Below are positions 1-11,531 of a stretch of 64,000 nt of DNA, one piece after another (position 1 is the first letter of the stretch; each line of letters opens with the position of its first letter). The DNA comes from Eupeodes corollae. Its lineage: Eukaryota; Arthropoda; Insecta; Diptera; Syrphidae. Under the pieces are notes generated by a model. That model worked only from the letters and a program-made list of their open reading frames with translations. It had not been told where the DNA came from and searched no databases. Where the stretch lies: positions 63,828,946 through 63,892,945 of the forward strand of contig NC_079147.1 in NCBI RefSeq assembly GCF_945859685.1, in the 5' to 3' direction. A program made the translations under genes and the position numbers.

Positions 1-215
1 ATTATCTGTATAAAAAAATTTATTTGAAGTCGCTATCTCTTTCTTTAGCTATGGACAACGAAATAAACGTTGCGATCGTACGAACGTACGTACACACGCA
101 CGTACAGACTTCTTTCTAAAAATCTTTTATTTCGTCTTGACCTTGACAAGTCGAGATATTTCAATTCTTTTAATTCGACAAATCGGATCCATTACAATAA
201 CTTCTTATATGAAAT
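1..215 (+). repeat. Composite repeat R, tail segment (copy 1, cut by window edge)
   Basis: The first ~215 bases match the 3' tail of the composite repeat at 28528-28745 almost base for base. They share the 'attatctgtataaaaaaatt' opening, the 'gagctatgga' block, a variable ACGT-like microsatellite (here about 75-105), and the 'tctttctaaaaatcttttat' and 'cattacaataacttctta' blocks. The upstream 174-bp array of this copy would lie outside the window. An 80-residue open frame over it (70-312) is low-complexity and is not considered a gene. Confidence 0.8.
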
Positions 216-3130
216 TAAAAAAAAAAAAACAAAAACAATGTTAACATCAGACAAGTTCATAATTACATTAAAAATGCGTTCAGAATTTTTGTACCACTAT
301 AAAAAAAGTTAATTTTGACGGCCACATGTATGAATTTTTGAATAAAATACTATAGAATTATTTTACTCGTACTTCAAAGCTGTTAATTAGCTGAATACAA
401 TTCTTTGTAACACCCATCACTTTTCTAGAAAACAATTAGGTGTGAATATATATTTGTAACTTCTCCTTAATTTTCCTAAGTTTAATTTACTTAATTAGTT
501 AAAGTGGATTTAGCTATCGGGTTTAAGAAAAACACACATAACGTATATTTTTCAATGCAGATTTTTAAAAGTCTACAGGATTTTTTATAGTTTTGGAAGT
601 TAGATAGATTTTCAAAGTTACATTTAAATTATTTTCTCATTATGCAATGACTTTCGACTTAACTAAAACTTTCAGCTCTCAATTATTTCAGGGTTGCCAA
701 ATGAATAAAGATAATAAAGTCTGGTGACACCTTTTCTTTTTATTAAAATTCTCACTAACACTGGTCGACGAAATTACAAAACAAAACTTAAAGGATTACT
801 TTATATTTAAAATATGATTAAAACAATCAAAAACGGGGTTATTAAGCCTAAGTTAAAGCTAAAAATATCTCTCAACAATAAATTGTATAATGATTTTGAA
901 AAGTAGAAAATCTTTTTCTTTTCGATACAATTTAGAGCATTTTAGTATCCTGCTTCGTTTTTAGAAATTTCCATTAGTTATTTATATTTATTTGAATCTA
1001 TATGAAGTTTGATGAAAAATTTTAATTTAATGCTCTCATAGTTTTGAAAAATACGTTTTGGACTGAAATGTGTGTGCTGATTTCAAATAAATACTCCAAT
1101 TTCAACTATTTGCTCAAGTTTCAAGATTTACCGTTTTCAACATAATTTTTATTTATATAAAAAAATTGATTCAATAGAATTTTTTCGACAACAGAGTAGT
1201 TACACAGTCGTTTTGCCTTTTTTTGTTGAAAACCATTTTAGCATAAATGGTTAAGTGGATTTTTTTTTGATTTTTGAAAGACAATTCTAACAACTTTTGT
1301 GTTTGTATTGAAAAAAAGCTACTACATAAATTTAGATAAATTAAATTTTGTTTCCAATTTTGAAAACTGATATCTCAAAAATTGTACGTGATTCTGTAAT
1401 TTTGAAGTCCGATTTGAAACCCAAACCCCATTTGAATTTAAAATGGACAATTTAAATACCAGTAAGAAAACATTGTCAACCAGGGTTATACTTATGAATA
1501 CTAAAGCTATAATATCTGACTATTTGTATGTTGTTTCAATTGAAATACATTGATATAATGTATTTTAAATTCCTAGACCGAACATTAGGATTGGGATAAG
1601 ATAAAATACTTCCAAAAACAGAATCTAACAAAACACTTAAAACTTAAAGCTGTTTCAGTCCCATATGATTTTTACTCTTTTTCACCATATTACACAAGTA
1701 TAAGGCTTTAAAAACATAGGGCAATGGGTATGAAAAGATAATGATGCGGATCTATTTGAATGATTTTCAGACCAAAGTGTTGCTTAGGCCTTTCATTTTG
1801 CTCAAAACCATGAATATTCAAAAAAGTAATTGAATGAAGCTAATAAATTAATTTGAAACTTTTTTAAATCTTATACCCTTCTTTAAAAATTATATTCCAT
1901 TATATGTTTTGATTCCTGTTAGTTTTTCCTCTGGAAATTTTAATAGCGCAATAAATGTACAGATTCTTAGCACAGGTAAAATAGGATACAGGGAATGGGT
2001 GGTTTCCTAGCACAACCCATAAGCAGCAGAAAATGGAAGAAGTTAAATTTAACAAGGATTTAGTTTTTGGTATAGGATTTATTTACATTTGTAATTCAGG
2101 AGGCTCTTTGGATCTATTTTTTTCAATAAAAGTCTTAAGAAATCGAACTATAGCTGTATGTTTAATTTTTGTTTTGTTGAATTATAAAATATCTTAGGCA
2201 ATTTTAGCTACAATAACTTTTAACAATTATGTTTTCTTTACTTAATTTTATAGCAGGTAAAATTAATGAATCTAAAACTTTAAGAATTTTTATTAAGTTT
2301 TGGAGAATTTAACTTGGGTTTTTGTCTGCAATTGATCCTGAATTCATATGTATTTAAAAAGAGAATTTATTCGGGTCTTAATTTAACAGTAGCTTTATTA
2401 GGAGAAAAATGCGGTAATTCTCTTTATTAAGAGCACGCTACCATGGGTGGAGCCAACTTTTGGAAAGGCAATTCTATGCTTTTAACAGATAGTTTGATAA
2501 CTTTTCATTTGAACAAAAAACTGACTGAATAACACATGGGATCAATTTTCTACGCTGACCAAAGACTTAACACTTCAAATAAAGGCAACCTTAGGTTGTG
2601 CCACGTTTTAGTTAGGCAACTTCTTATTGTTTGAGCGAATAACAATATTTATTCCGCAGACCCACCTATTTAAGCCAACCAACCAAATAAGGCCAGGATA
2701 TGAGTAGAAAATCCTATTTTTGTTTTCATTGTATAACCGATTTTTATGAATAACAGATGAAGGTAATTAAATTCAAAAATGCACTCTTATTTTGCAATTT
2801 AGGGTCAGATTAAAGTTAGACAACCAAAGTGCAAATTGTAACTCCAATGAATATATTTAATAAATTATTCGTCATTATCAAATAACAGATGAGGGTAAAT
2901 ATTGTTTCTATGTATCTTAGAATAATTGTGTTATAATTGAGTTGGAACTCCAATCACTTCATACCGACGACTTTTGCCTCTTAGAACGGGTCGTGAAAGC
3001 CCCATACCCACAAGAAGGACTCAACTAAAAGAAAAAAAAATACAAAAAAAAACCTGCTTTGACGATGATGTCTAAAAGCTCGTAAAACATTATTGAGGAT
3101 CTTCCATAACTCCACACAAGGATTATTAAA
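216..3130. other. AT-rich stretch without recognised gene
   Basis: About 2.9 kb of AT-rich sequence with many homopolymer A and T runs. No open frame of note, splice-bounded exon, terminal inverted repeat or recognisable transposon protein was seen on either strand. Short patches such as 1120-1200 loosely resemble the AT-rich array units of repeat R, but not well enough to annotate. Confidence 0.5.
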
Positions 3131-4795
3131 GGGTTTTTATATATAGGCCAATAAGAAGTTTAAAGAGCTTTGTAAGACTAAAAATAAGTTATTCGCTGAA
3201 AAGCAAGCAGTAAGTTTAGCATCTTGTACAAACTCCGCTGATTTTTGAAAACTGGCTAGGGAACTGAATGGAAAACGTTTTACTATCCACACAAAACTGT
3301 CTTCAAATGTAATGCCTTCCCATTTCAAGGATCTTTTAACTTCTTTAACAACGCTGACAAAGTGGCAATTCGCATCACCTGGATTCGTAGTCGAAGATCT
3401 GGACTGTGCATTTACGTTTAGCGATTTGGAGGAAACGCTGGTGACGCTTAAAGATGGAAAAGCAGCCGGTTCAAATGGTATTCCAGTGGAATCATTTAAG
3501 TATGGGACTGTCATGCTCAAAGACCACCTTTTAAAACTTTTTAATACAGTTTTGGAGATAGAATTGTCGCCAGATGAATTCCGAGATGCTATTATATTTC
3601 CTATCCACATAGAAGGATCGTTATTTGATACAGCTAACTACAGTGGGATTTCTTTTTTAAATGCATTTTACAAGATATTTACAACGATGATGCATAAGCG
3701 ACTGATTAGTTGGATTGAGACCGGAAACTTCCTAAGGGAGTTCAAGGCTGGATTTATATCATGATATTCAGCAATAGATAGCATTTTTATATTCAGGAGC
3801 TTGGCAGAGAGTTTCTTAAAACAAAAGAAAAAGCTGTGTATTTTTGTATCGATTTTAAAGCAGCTAAAGCATCGATCGAGGTGCACTATTCTATAAGCTG
3901 TATAGTCTTGGGATATCATTGAAGTTTAATCGCGGTATTGAGCACCAATGTAGAGAAACAAGAGTGGCTGCATGGACAAATGAAGAACTCTCAGACTCGT
4001 TTGAAAGCTCATCGGGAGTCAGACAAGGTTGTGCATTAAGCCCTACTTTGTTTGCATTATTTAAAGATGACCTTTTAGACTACCTGCGGGGTGGAGTGGA
4101 TCTCGCAGGGATGCAGATTAAGGCACTTCTGTTCACAGATGATAAAGTCCTGTTTTCGCATTCACCAGAAACTCTGCATTTTAATAGTAAATAAAGATAA
4201 ATTGTAGGTTATGGTTATAAAAAATGGTGGTGGACATAATGCATCAAGTGAAAATTGGAGCTTTATTTGCGAAAGAATTGAATAAAAACAATGCTTCATG
4301 AATAAGTGTATAGATTATTTAAACAAGTTTAAAGTAATTAAAGCAGTAGCTGAGTGCATACTTTTATATCGATCGCAGGTGTGAGGATGTAAAAAGTACA
4401 ATTCAGTTGAAACACTCCTAACGCACTTTATAAAAAGAATATTTCATTTGCCGAAACATACGCCAAACTGCGTTATAAGGCTGGAAACGGGTCTCTCTTC
4501 TTAGTTTATAAGAACATTGAAGCGAACTTCTTGTTTAACGATTTTAAAATGAATGATTCACGAGTTGTAAAAAAGTGGCCATAAAAGCCAAACAAGATCA
4601 AAACAGTTGAAATCGAGAGTGGCAAGGTTGCTGAGGAATTTCAAATTAATTTTAATTTACCCATTGAGAATTTAAAAACCCGAAAAAAATCTTGTACGAA
4701 GTCATTTTAAAGGTTGATGAGAAATGTAGAGCTGAAAATAATGCTGATGCGTCTAGTTCATTATACAGAAGAACGGCAGATTAAATCATAACAAC
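3131..4795 (+). mobile_element. Non-LTR retrotransposon family A, copy 1 (decayed, 5'-truncated)
   Basis: This is a LINE-type element on the plus strand holding most of a reverse transcriptase and the region after it. In order it shows a pre-RT linker (3147-3310), RT fingers and palm (3312-4194), and the C-terminal region (about 4370-4790) with patches such as VYKNIEANFLFNDF. A second copy of the same family at 30.9-33.3 kb shows the same order and the same LETG/LESC-type patch. Frameshifts and stops break it. The endonuclease is absent, consistent with 5' truncation. The clade is not assigned. It abuts the leader of an RTE-like copy at about 4.84 kb. Confidence 0.85.
3147..4194 (+). pseudogene. 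Family A reverse transcriptase, broken
   Basis: RNA-directed DNA polymerase of a LINE, which in life would copy element RNA at the target site. One frame is open from 3147 to 3764 except for TGA at 3246-3248, where the context DF-stop-KLAREL suggests a lost Trp. Motifs seen are LKDGKAAGSNGIPVE, a degenerate IIFPIH and YSGISFLNAFYKIF. After a stop at 3762-3764 the frame shifts near 3840 (FKAA) and resumes at 3919 with SSGVRQGCALSPTLFALF. The catalytic box reads FTDD (4132-4143) instead of F/YADD: both aspartates remain but the alanine is Thr. It is non-functional. Confidence 0.85.
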
Positions 4796-5162
4796 TATTT
4801 GAAGGATTCTCATAATGTTCATGTGGTTTCTAATTCTGTCTATCACCTCCTACTCTCATCTCCCCGTGGTGAACATCGGATGCCTAGTACCTCAACTGGA
4901 GATTGGGTTCCAACCCCAGGGGAAATTTGTTGGGGGCAGCAAACGAGAGAGGGGGTAGAGGTGTTTCCACTAAGGCATCTCTCCTTATCCAGACGGCAGC
5001 GGAGGAATTCCCGAGATGGAATCAACGGTGGCGTCTACAGTTCCAGTAAGGTTGAACTACTTAGTGAACACCTGATTGAACTTCTTCGACTTATTCGGAA
5101 CCCATCAGGCCTATAAGGAGCGGTTTTATCCAGCTTCCCATCCTTGGAGTTATACTTAGGAT

Positions 5163-5543
5163 GTGGTCCTCCAGGTTGGGGATTGTGCCGTCGGAGTGAC
5201 TTCCTGGCCACGTAAAAGCCTCATAGTTGCGAAGCACCAACAAGCCTCGAATACAGACGGATTTACTATTGACAGCCTACGCAAACGAATAAAGGACAAC
5301 AAACTTCGGATATGCACGTGGAATGTTATGTCCCTTAACAAACCACGTGCGGCCGAAGAATTAGCGGAGGCCCTAGGCTGCTATAAAGCAGACATCACCG
5401 CCATCCAGGAAATACGATGGGATGGGCCGGGCAAAAAGAGGATGAAAACTGCGATATTTACTATGATGACTACCACGAAAACCAATAGCGCTTTTTTGGA
5501 TGCGGCTTTGTCAATGAAGCCAGACTTAGGCAAGAAGTCTTGA
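5163..5543 (+). pseudogene. Family C endonuclease, N-terminal fragment
   Basis: Start of an exonuclease/endonuclease/phosphatase-fold nuclease of the type that nicks target DNA for LINE integration. Residues about 49-57 read RICTWNVMS, the conserved Asn-bearing first motif, and residues about 77-85 read DITAIQEIR, the motif with the metal-binding Glu. After GPGKK the frame slips: in another frame GCGFV and LRQEVLSY follow, as expected for the next stretch. It then stops at 5543, and the catalytic C-terminal half (the SDH motif) is absent. It is inactive. The assignment to the RTE-like group rests on the CFDP2-type wording of these motifs. Confidence 0.8.
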
Positions 5544-5604
5544 GCTATATGTGCATCAAATCAAGATGTCAAAAAAGGTGCTGTCATGTGATTTTTTTTA
5601 AACA

Positions 5605-6555
5605 TCGTGCTTGACAGAATAGTGCAGAGCTCACACGTCAACACTAGAGGCACTATCTTTCAAATCGGAAGAACTCAGCGTGATGTCAATGGGGCTTTTG
5701 TGAGTATTGAGGCAGAGGCGGCAAAAATGGGTTTAACTGTTAATTAGGGCAAAAAAAAGTACATGCTGTCGTAAAGAAAGGACATACATCACTAGCGTCT
5801 TGGTCAAAACGTCACCATCGATAGACGTAACTTTGAGGTAGTCAAGGACTTCGTCTACCTAGGCTCCGATATAAACGCAGAAAAAAACACCTGCGCTGAG
5901 TTCTAACACAGAATAATTCTTGCTAACCGCTATTTCTTTGGACTAAGAAAACAAATTTAGTGGGAAAGCCCACTCTCGAGGGACCAAAGTATTTTTTTTT
6001 TTTATAATAAGCAAACACTAAAAGGGTTTTTTATACCTTTAATATGCCAAAGACACAGTGTGAGCATTAGGAAAAGAGGGAAGGGTTGGATAGGAGGTGT
6101 CGGTGTACATTGGTTTTAAATTTCTGAACATTAAAGTGTTGCTTTATAAGACCCTTTTCATCCCCGTCCTGCTATACGTTGCAGAAGCATGGACTATGAC
6201 AAAAGCGGATAAAAGCACCTTGGGTCGGTTCGAGAGAAAAGTTCTTCGTGTGATCTACGGTCCCGTATGCATCGAAGGGTTGTGGAGGAGAAGATGGAAC
6301 GACAAGCTGTACGAGCTATACAGCGACGTAGACTTAGCCAGAAGGGTAAAAGTCCAAGGACTTAGATGGCTTGGTAACATAGAGCGCATGGAAACCATTG
6401 TTCTGGCCCGGAAAGTCTTCGAATCCACACAGAGGAAGACCGCGGGTCAGGTGGCGCGCACAAGTGGAAGGTAACCTCACCCAACTGGAAACATCTAGCT
6501 AGAGACCGATCTAGATGGAGAAGTTTGTTGGGTGAGGCATTAAAAATTCTGGTAC
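5605..6555 (+). pseudogene. Family C RT C-terminal region, broken
   Basis: Begins with HVNTRGTIFQ and then joins directly to GRTQRDVNGAF, so the YADD catalytic box that normally lies between them is deleted. It continues through EAAKMGLTVN and a frame-shifted VVKDFVYLGS-like patch, is interrupted at about 5992-6134 by LINE D sequence, and resumes as VLLYKTLFIPVLLYVAEAW and ERKVLRVIYGPVCIEG. The last open segment (6097-6474) ends in an Arg-rich region. It is a dead copy. The same C-terminal motif (IFGPVCIDG) recurs in the 38.5-kb copy. Confidence 0.8.
5992..6134 (-). mobile_element. 5'-truncated LINE family D insertion (3' end only)
   Basis: A minus-strand fragment of about 140 bp, read from about 6134 down. 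It encodes KFKTNVHRHLLSN, the C-terminal signature of family D also seen at 21.95 and 61.0 kb, followed by a short 3' UTR and an A-run (T-run 5992-6003 on the plus strand). It interrupts the RTE-like copy precisely. Removing it restores the frame TKVLLYKTL across the site, and a short AAAGT target duplication flanks it (left 'ccaaagta', right 'ttaaagtg'). Confidence 0.75.
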
Positions 6556-6560
6556 AGAGG

Positions 6561-8206
6561 TATGAAAAATGCACATACAATTTTCGATCTTGATTTAAAA
6601 GTAAGCACAAAGCCTCCTGACGACTCGAATAAAATTTCGAAGTTATTTTTTTCTCAATAATAACAGATTGCTCCCGACGCTCGGAAAACTAATAAAAATA
6701 GTAACCTAACTGGAGAACCACTTGGGCCATCTTACATTAAACTTCCCCATTGACACTATGTAACTTGTAGATAACAATTAAAGCGGGAATTTATACTTCC
6801 CAATCATTGATTAAAATAATATAAAAAAATAAACATTCAAATAAATAATAATCAAAAAATTATAGTCATTGACACCGCTACCGTCTGCCTCTATATCAAT
6901 GTAGACTATTCATTCATCAATTTATAGTTGACCGCCCACAAAAATACAATAATATGCAAGGTATAAAGGTATATAGCTTTATAATAGCCGGATGTGCAAA
7001 TTAAATGAATATTAGTCCAGACTTTATTGGCTGTAAAATTTAATTATAGAATTAATCGATAACCTTTTGAAAGTTTTTAATTTTCCCTTGTCACCCAGAA
7101 GCCGTTTGTGCTCTGTGTTATATGTATGTAGGTAGTCCTACCAACCCCCGCCATGCCAATTCCAATCCACAGCACCTCATACCTATCCTTATATAGCCTC
7201 TACCATTTTGCTGGGAAATTTGTTGCCTACTCTTTCAGTTCATTGGATCATTGAATCGTTATTTATGTACTCAACTTGTAGTCTTTTGCGAAAAGGGTGA
7301 TTTAAACGGATTTAAATAAAGAGGAGAATGAAAAAATATGTATTATAAGCTTTAGGGGGTATCGGCACCTCTTAGTCCCATTCCAAGACCACCTTTCACC
7401 ATTTCTCTCATATCGGTGGCGCGACGGCAGCGTCGGCAACTACCGTGTCCTATTAAGAGAAAAACAAAAGGACATTAAGCCGCATTTTGCTCGCTTCGGT
7501 GCATATGAAAATATGCATCGATAGTTGTTTCTGTTTCTTTTATCATGATGGGACTGAGGAGGTCTAGAGAAATGACAGTGTATGAGTATAGGTAAAACTT
7601 ATGCTTTTTAGTCTTTAAGTCTACACCTGGATGGAACTGCAACAGCGCACTGGCCCCCAGATCTCAGCCTACAGCCCACAGCATGATGCACAGTGCACAG
7701 TGCACATATTAAAACACCAAAACCCATCAACTCAACCACCATCATCCCACCATCACCACTCAAAAGTATCCTATACGACTATACAAGTGCGGTTTCACTC
7801 CAATTATAAGCTTCGAGGTTGAGGTAAACGAGGAAAGGACACGTTGCTGAAAATGAGGTCGATGCTTTCTTTTGCCTGCAGCACTGTGAAAGGACACATC
7901 ATAAGGACCATAGGACGAACGTCGACGACGAGCAACGAGCGACGATGTTGACGAGGGGAGCTATAGGGCTTGGGCCCATACACAATTTTTTTTTCTTTTT
8001 TTAATTGAACATGAACATGCTTCTTTTTGTTGCTTTCTTTGTACTTCTGCGGCTCGCTGCTTGCTGCTCCTTGCTTTTTGCTGTGCAATACCTGCTCTGC
8101 TATATGAACGACCCTACCGGTGCTTTGCTGCTGCTGATGTCCTCTTGAAAAGGGAGAGAAATATTTTATACAAAAGTAACAAAATTCAGGTGTATTTTAT
8201 TATATA
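6561..8206. other. Non-TE stretch with a less AT-rich island (about 7.1-8.15 kb)
   Basis: No transposon protein or convincing exon is seen. Sequence from about 7120 to 8150 is clearly less AT-rich than its surroundings and holds C-rich patches, CAC/CCA runs near 7735-7765 and CGACGA-type runs near 7915-7945. Open frames here (7631-7822 plus, 7804-8088 minus) are low-complexity and lack recognisable domains or splice signals. The island may be host regulatory or UTR sequence, but this is inferred from composition only. Confidence 0.4.
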
Positions 8207-9795
8207 CAGGGTGGACGAAAAGTTTTTTTTCCGAATTTAAAAAAAAAATCATAACTTTTATCTTATGAAGCTGCGATGCGACACATACTGATAACTTTCC
8301 GATAAGGCCCTTAAGTTAAAATTTTTAAAAGTTTTAAAAAATGTTAATAAAAACATTTTGGGTAAGTTAAAAAAAGTTTAAAGTCGACTTTATCAGTTTT
8401 GTAGGTTCCCACGGCTACAAAATTTACATACGAAAAAATAAGTTATCTTTTCGTTCTCGAAGTGTTTCAGTAGAAAACGAATTTTTACCAATCTTGAAAG
8501 TATTTATTGAAATTTCCTATTTTGTATAAGAAAATGACCGACGGACTTTTTTAATTTTCGCAAATATTGAAAACAGTGTTACTTAAAAACATAAGTTAAT
8601 TTCTTTGACTGTTGCCAAGACTTTCGAGTCAAAAATTAATATTTACCAACTTTTAGTAATATTTTTGTAGGTTTTGATTTTTGGTAAAGAACGCCTCACT
8701 TCGATTTCAAAAAAATTTACTAAATGCCAAAAACGTTACTTGTGGTGCATGACCTAATTTTTGAGGAGACAACATTTCTTTTCTAGTTTTAACTTGAGAT
8801 ATAGCGGACAAGACAGAACGTATACGGAAATACAGACATATCTCTAAAAACCTTTGATTTACATTCTAGACATTCATCCTAGGTATAGGTTTAGTCATTT
8901 AAGAGCATTCTTAAGGATTTTTAAAGTTCTAGACGAAAATCAAATCACACCCAAAACCATCACCTGATCCTTTATCGACCCCAAATTCATTAAAGGGTTG
9001 AACATGGATTTATCACTTGTACAAGGAAAAGATGCACCTTATCATGACATATTGCAGGGTTGAAAATTAGAATTTTTGAAACGTCTAGAAGTGTCAAAAT
9101 TTTATATTCGACAAATCGGACCAGAGTTTATGATCACTTTACTATCTTAAACCAAACAGCTTTTTAGCGTTATTATATGGTTCCAAATCCGACCTCTGTG
9201 CACATGATTTCAGCACTGGTGCCATAATTTTGTCAAAAAGCAGCTATATTTCATCATTTCTTTTCCAGCTAGAAGACCTTGTATTACAGGAACTAAAGGA
9301 AATGTGTGATGCATTTTTCCAGGGATGTTGAGATTGTAGAAAAACGATACTATGGTGATTGGTCAACTCGGTGTGTCCCGCAATTTACTGATATGAATGA
9401 ATGATAGAAAGCATAGATTTCAAGCAACGAGATATTCTGAGATAGAATATTACTAAGGGAAACTTAAATGTCAAAAAAAAAAGGATTTAAAAGGCCTTCA
9501 CGTTTTCAGGATTTGAATGCACCAAACTTTGTTTTGTGTGGTTTTTAAAGTTTCAAATGAAAGTAAATGAACGCAACGCTATCTCACAGCTAAAGGCTCT
9601 GAACCTAGATGTCCGACGAAGTTTTAAGGAAAACGCTTTACGAAAAAAACTCATGAGCTGGTGCTCAATTTAAGGACACTAAGTTTCATTCTAGACTTAA
9701 AAATATTTCTGATTCAAAAAAAAATCCTTAAAAAATTAAATCCATCAAAGTTATTATCTTCTTAAAAATAAGAAAGTCACTTTTGATGCACCCTG
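8207..9795 (+). mobile_element. Tc1/mariner-type DNA transposon remnant with matching ends
   Basis: The left end reads TA-CAGGGTGGACGAAAAGT from 8205 and the right end, on the reverse strand from 9797, reads TA-CAGGGTGCATCAAAAGT. These are terminal inverted repeats of about 17 bp with three mismatches, each flanked by the TA target dinucleotide expected of this superfamily. A transposase remnant near 9485-9550 reads KRPSRFQDLNAPNFVLCGF, the WPPRSPDLTAPDFFLWGF-type block that carries the third catalytic Asp, here mutated to Asn. Further homology continues to about 9650 in another frame. A fragment of repeat R (about 8440-9180) lies inside it. Confidence 0.65.
8440..9180 (+). repeat. Composite repeat R, divergent copy inside the mariner remnant
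   Basis: Contains array-like segments ('gagtcaaaaattaatattt...accaacttttagtaat' near 8625-8665) and a degenerate tail: 'gagatatagcgga' near 8800, the acetated-microsatellite position at about 8815-8840, and 'gaaacgtctagaagtgtcaa' near 9078, followed by 'cgacaaatcggacc'. A stretch at about 8900-9060 interrupts the tail and looks foreign to it. Orientation is plus, as at 27 kb. Confidence 0.55.
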
Positions 9796-11531
9796 TACAT
9801 GTGTATGATGAAGGCAGTTACCTATACGTTTGTGGGTGTGAACGTGTATTAATGTGTGTGTGTTTTGTAGACATTTATTATTATGCAAAAGTAAATGTAG
9901 GTTATCATGACAATCTGAGTAGGTACACTTTTATTTTTCTTTTTCTTATTTTTGTATTATATGTTTTTTTATGTGTTAGGTTATGGATTTTTGATTTGAT
10001 TTAAGGTTTGGTGTTTGTGACAAATTAAAAAGGTCACATTGAATTCCAACCCATACCCTAACCTAGATGAATGATAAAATAAATAATAGCAGACATACTT
10101 TGTACAACTTATAAGTTTCAAAAATCATTCGAGTATTATGATGATGACCAAAAAATGTATGCATTTATGTGTTTAATTAAGTCATACAGAAAATGGGATA
10201 TCCTTTTAATGTATTTGTCAACATTAGAAACTTCTTGATGGAAAGGTATTCATCTTGATTTCTTTTATAAATTGAGCCTTTAAGACAATAATGCGCTTTT
10301 TGAATTATGTCTTACGACAACATTTCCTCACAAATGTCCTTCTCTACCTCTGAATTCATGTAAGTAATGCATTTCAATTTTTCTACGTAAGAAGTATATT
10401 TTCGTGATGTTTTTCCTTTTTGAAAGTTTAGTAATTTTTCTTGAAGATGCATTTTTAAAGAAAAAGTATTTATAGTTGTCAAGTCTTTAATTGGAAAACC
10501 TATTTATTCTATTAAATCACAATTTTTCCTTTGTCAATTTGAAATAGAGACTTTAAGTTCTAAAATTAGTAGAAAATAAAACAGCAAGTAGTAATTTCAT
10601 AAAAAAGATAGTTTTCAAATAGAAACTTGTATTTTTTTCTTAGAAAATTGGGAGAACTAGCTTCATAAAATGTTTGTATAAGAACATTTTTGGGGAAAGT
10701 CATGAATTCCTTTTAAAATATTCGTTTTGGGACAAACAGTTACTTATAAATTCTTTTTCAAAGGAATGAAAAATATGTAAACTGAGTTTTCAAAAGTAGC
10801 TAATTTTACAATTCTCTTTACATTAAAAAAACTCCAAACGATGCATATTATTATGAGATGAAGATAAAGTCTTATTATGTTTTATTATTTGGAAAATTCA
10901 TGAAGGGTCAAAGTTACATAAATAGAAGATCCTATTTACAACAGTTAGATTTATTTAACAGAGTTGAAATATTTCATGCAAAGATGGAATCAACAAAATT
11001 TAATGCAATATCGTTCGTTTGAAATTTTACTCTTACATGTTAGTCTCAAAAAAATAAATAGTTGGGAAAAATAAGATACAAAAATGTATGTATTTCAAAG
11101 AAAAATCTTACAAATCTCAACTTTGGTTAAGAGCCTTTAACAGTCTAATGGAGATCTTACTTCTTTGTTTGTATAATGCACACAATCGTTTTTGTAGTGG
11201 TTTCAAATTTTATAATAACTTCTAACATTACAGAACTATCATGAATATCGGACAAAGTTTTGCAGTTCAGTAATTTTTAAGGATAAGATAAATTTTCTAC
11301 GGTAAAGTTCAAAAAATTAAAAAGAAAAAAATATTTTCTGTTACCATAGACAAAATCCAAGTCTTCCAACCCTTATTTTGATGAACGAATTCACTATAAA
11401 TTTAAAATATAACTTTTCAACAAAATGATGTACACACGTGTGATTAAAAAGTTATTTTAAAGGTACTTTTATTGTTTTTTTTTTTGAGCTTATTTTGTCA
11501 AAAACTAAACTTCTCCGGATATATGACATTA
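9796..11531. other. AT-rich stretch without recognised gene
   Basis: No coding or element signature is seen. A GT-rich patch at about 9800-9870 and T-rich runs give a short open frame (9783-10004) that is hydrophobic and low-complexity and is not supported as a gene. Confidence 0.45.

Larger units (their letters stand above)
4840..6560 (+). mobile_element. RTE-like non-LTR retrotransposon family C, copy 1 (internally deleted)
   Basis: This copy keeps the two ends and has lost the middle. Positions 4840-5160 are a comparatively GC-rich leader. Positions 5163-5560 encode the start of an apurinic-type endonuclease, and about 5600-6555 encode only the last third of the RT and the C-terminal region. 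The endonuclease resembles the RTE/BovB-derived part of craniofacial development protein 2. The rest of the endonuclease and the RT palm are missing at a junction near 5565-5600. A 140-bp piece of LINE family D is inserted at about 5992-6134. Related copies lie at 38.5 and 53.6 kb. Confidence 0.85.

Noticed and set aside
70..312. 80-residue open frame at the left edge
   Set aside because: It lies over the tail of repeat R, is low-complexity and is not conserved in the other tails.
7804..8088. 94-residue minus-strand open frame in the less AT-rich island
   Set aside because: Lys/Gln/Ser-rich with no domain, start context or splice signals. More likely non-coding.
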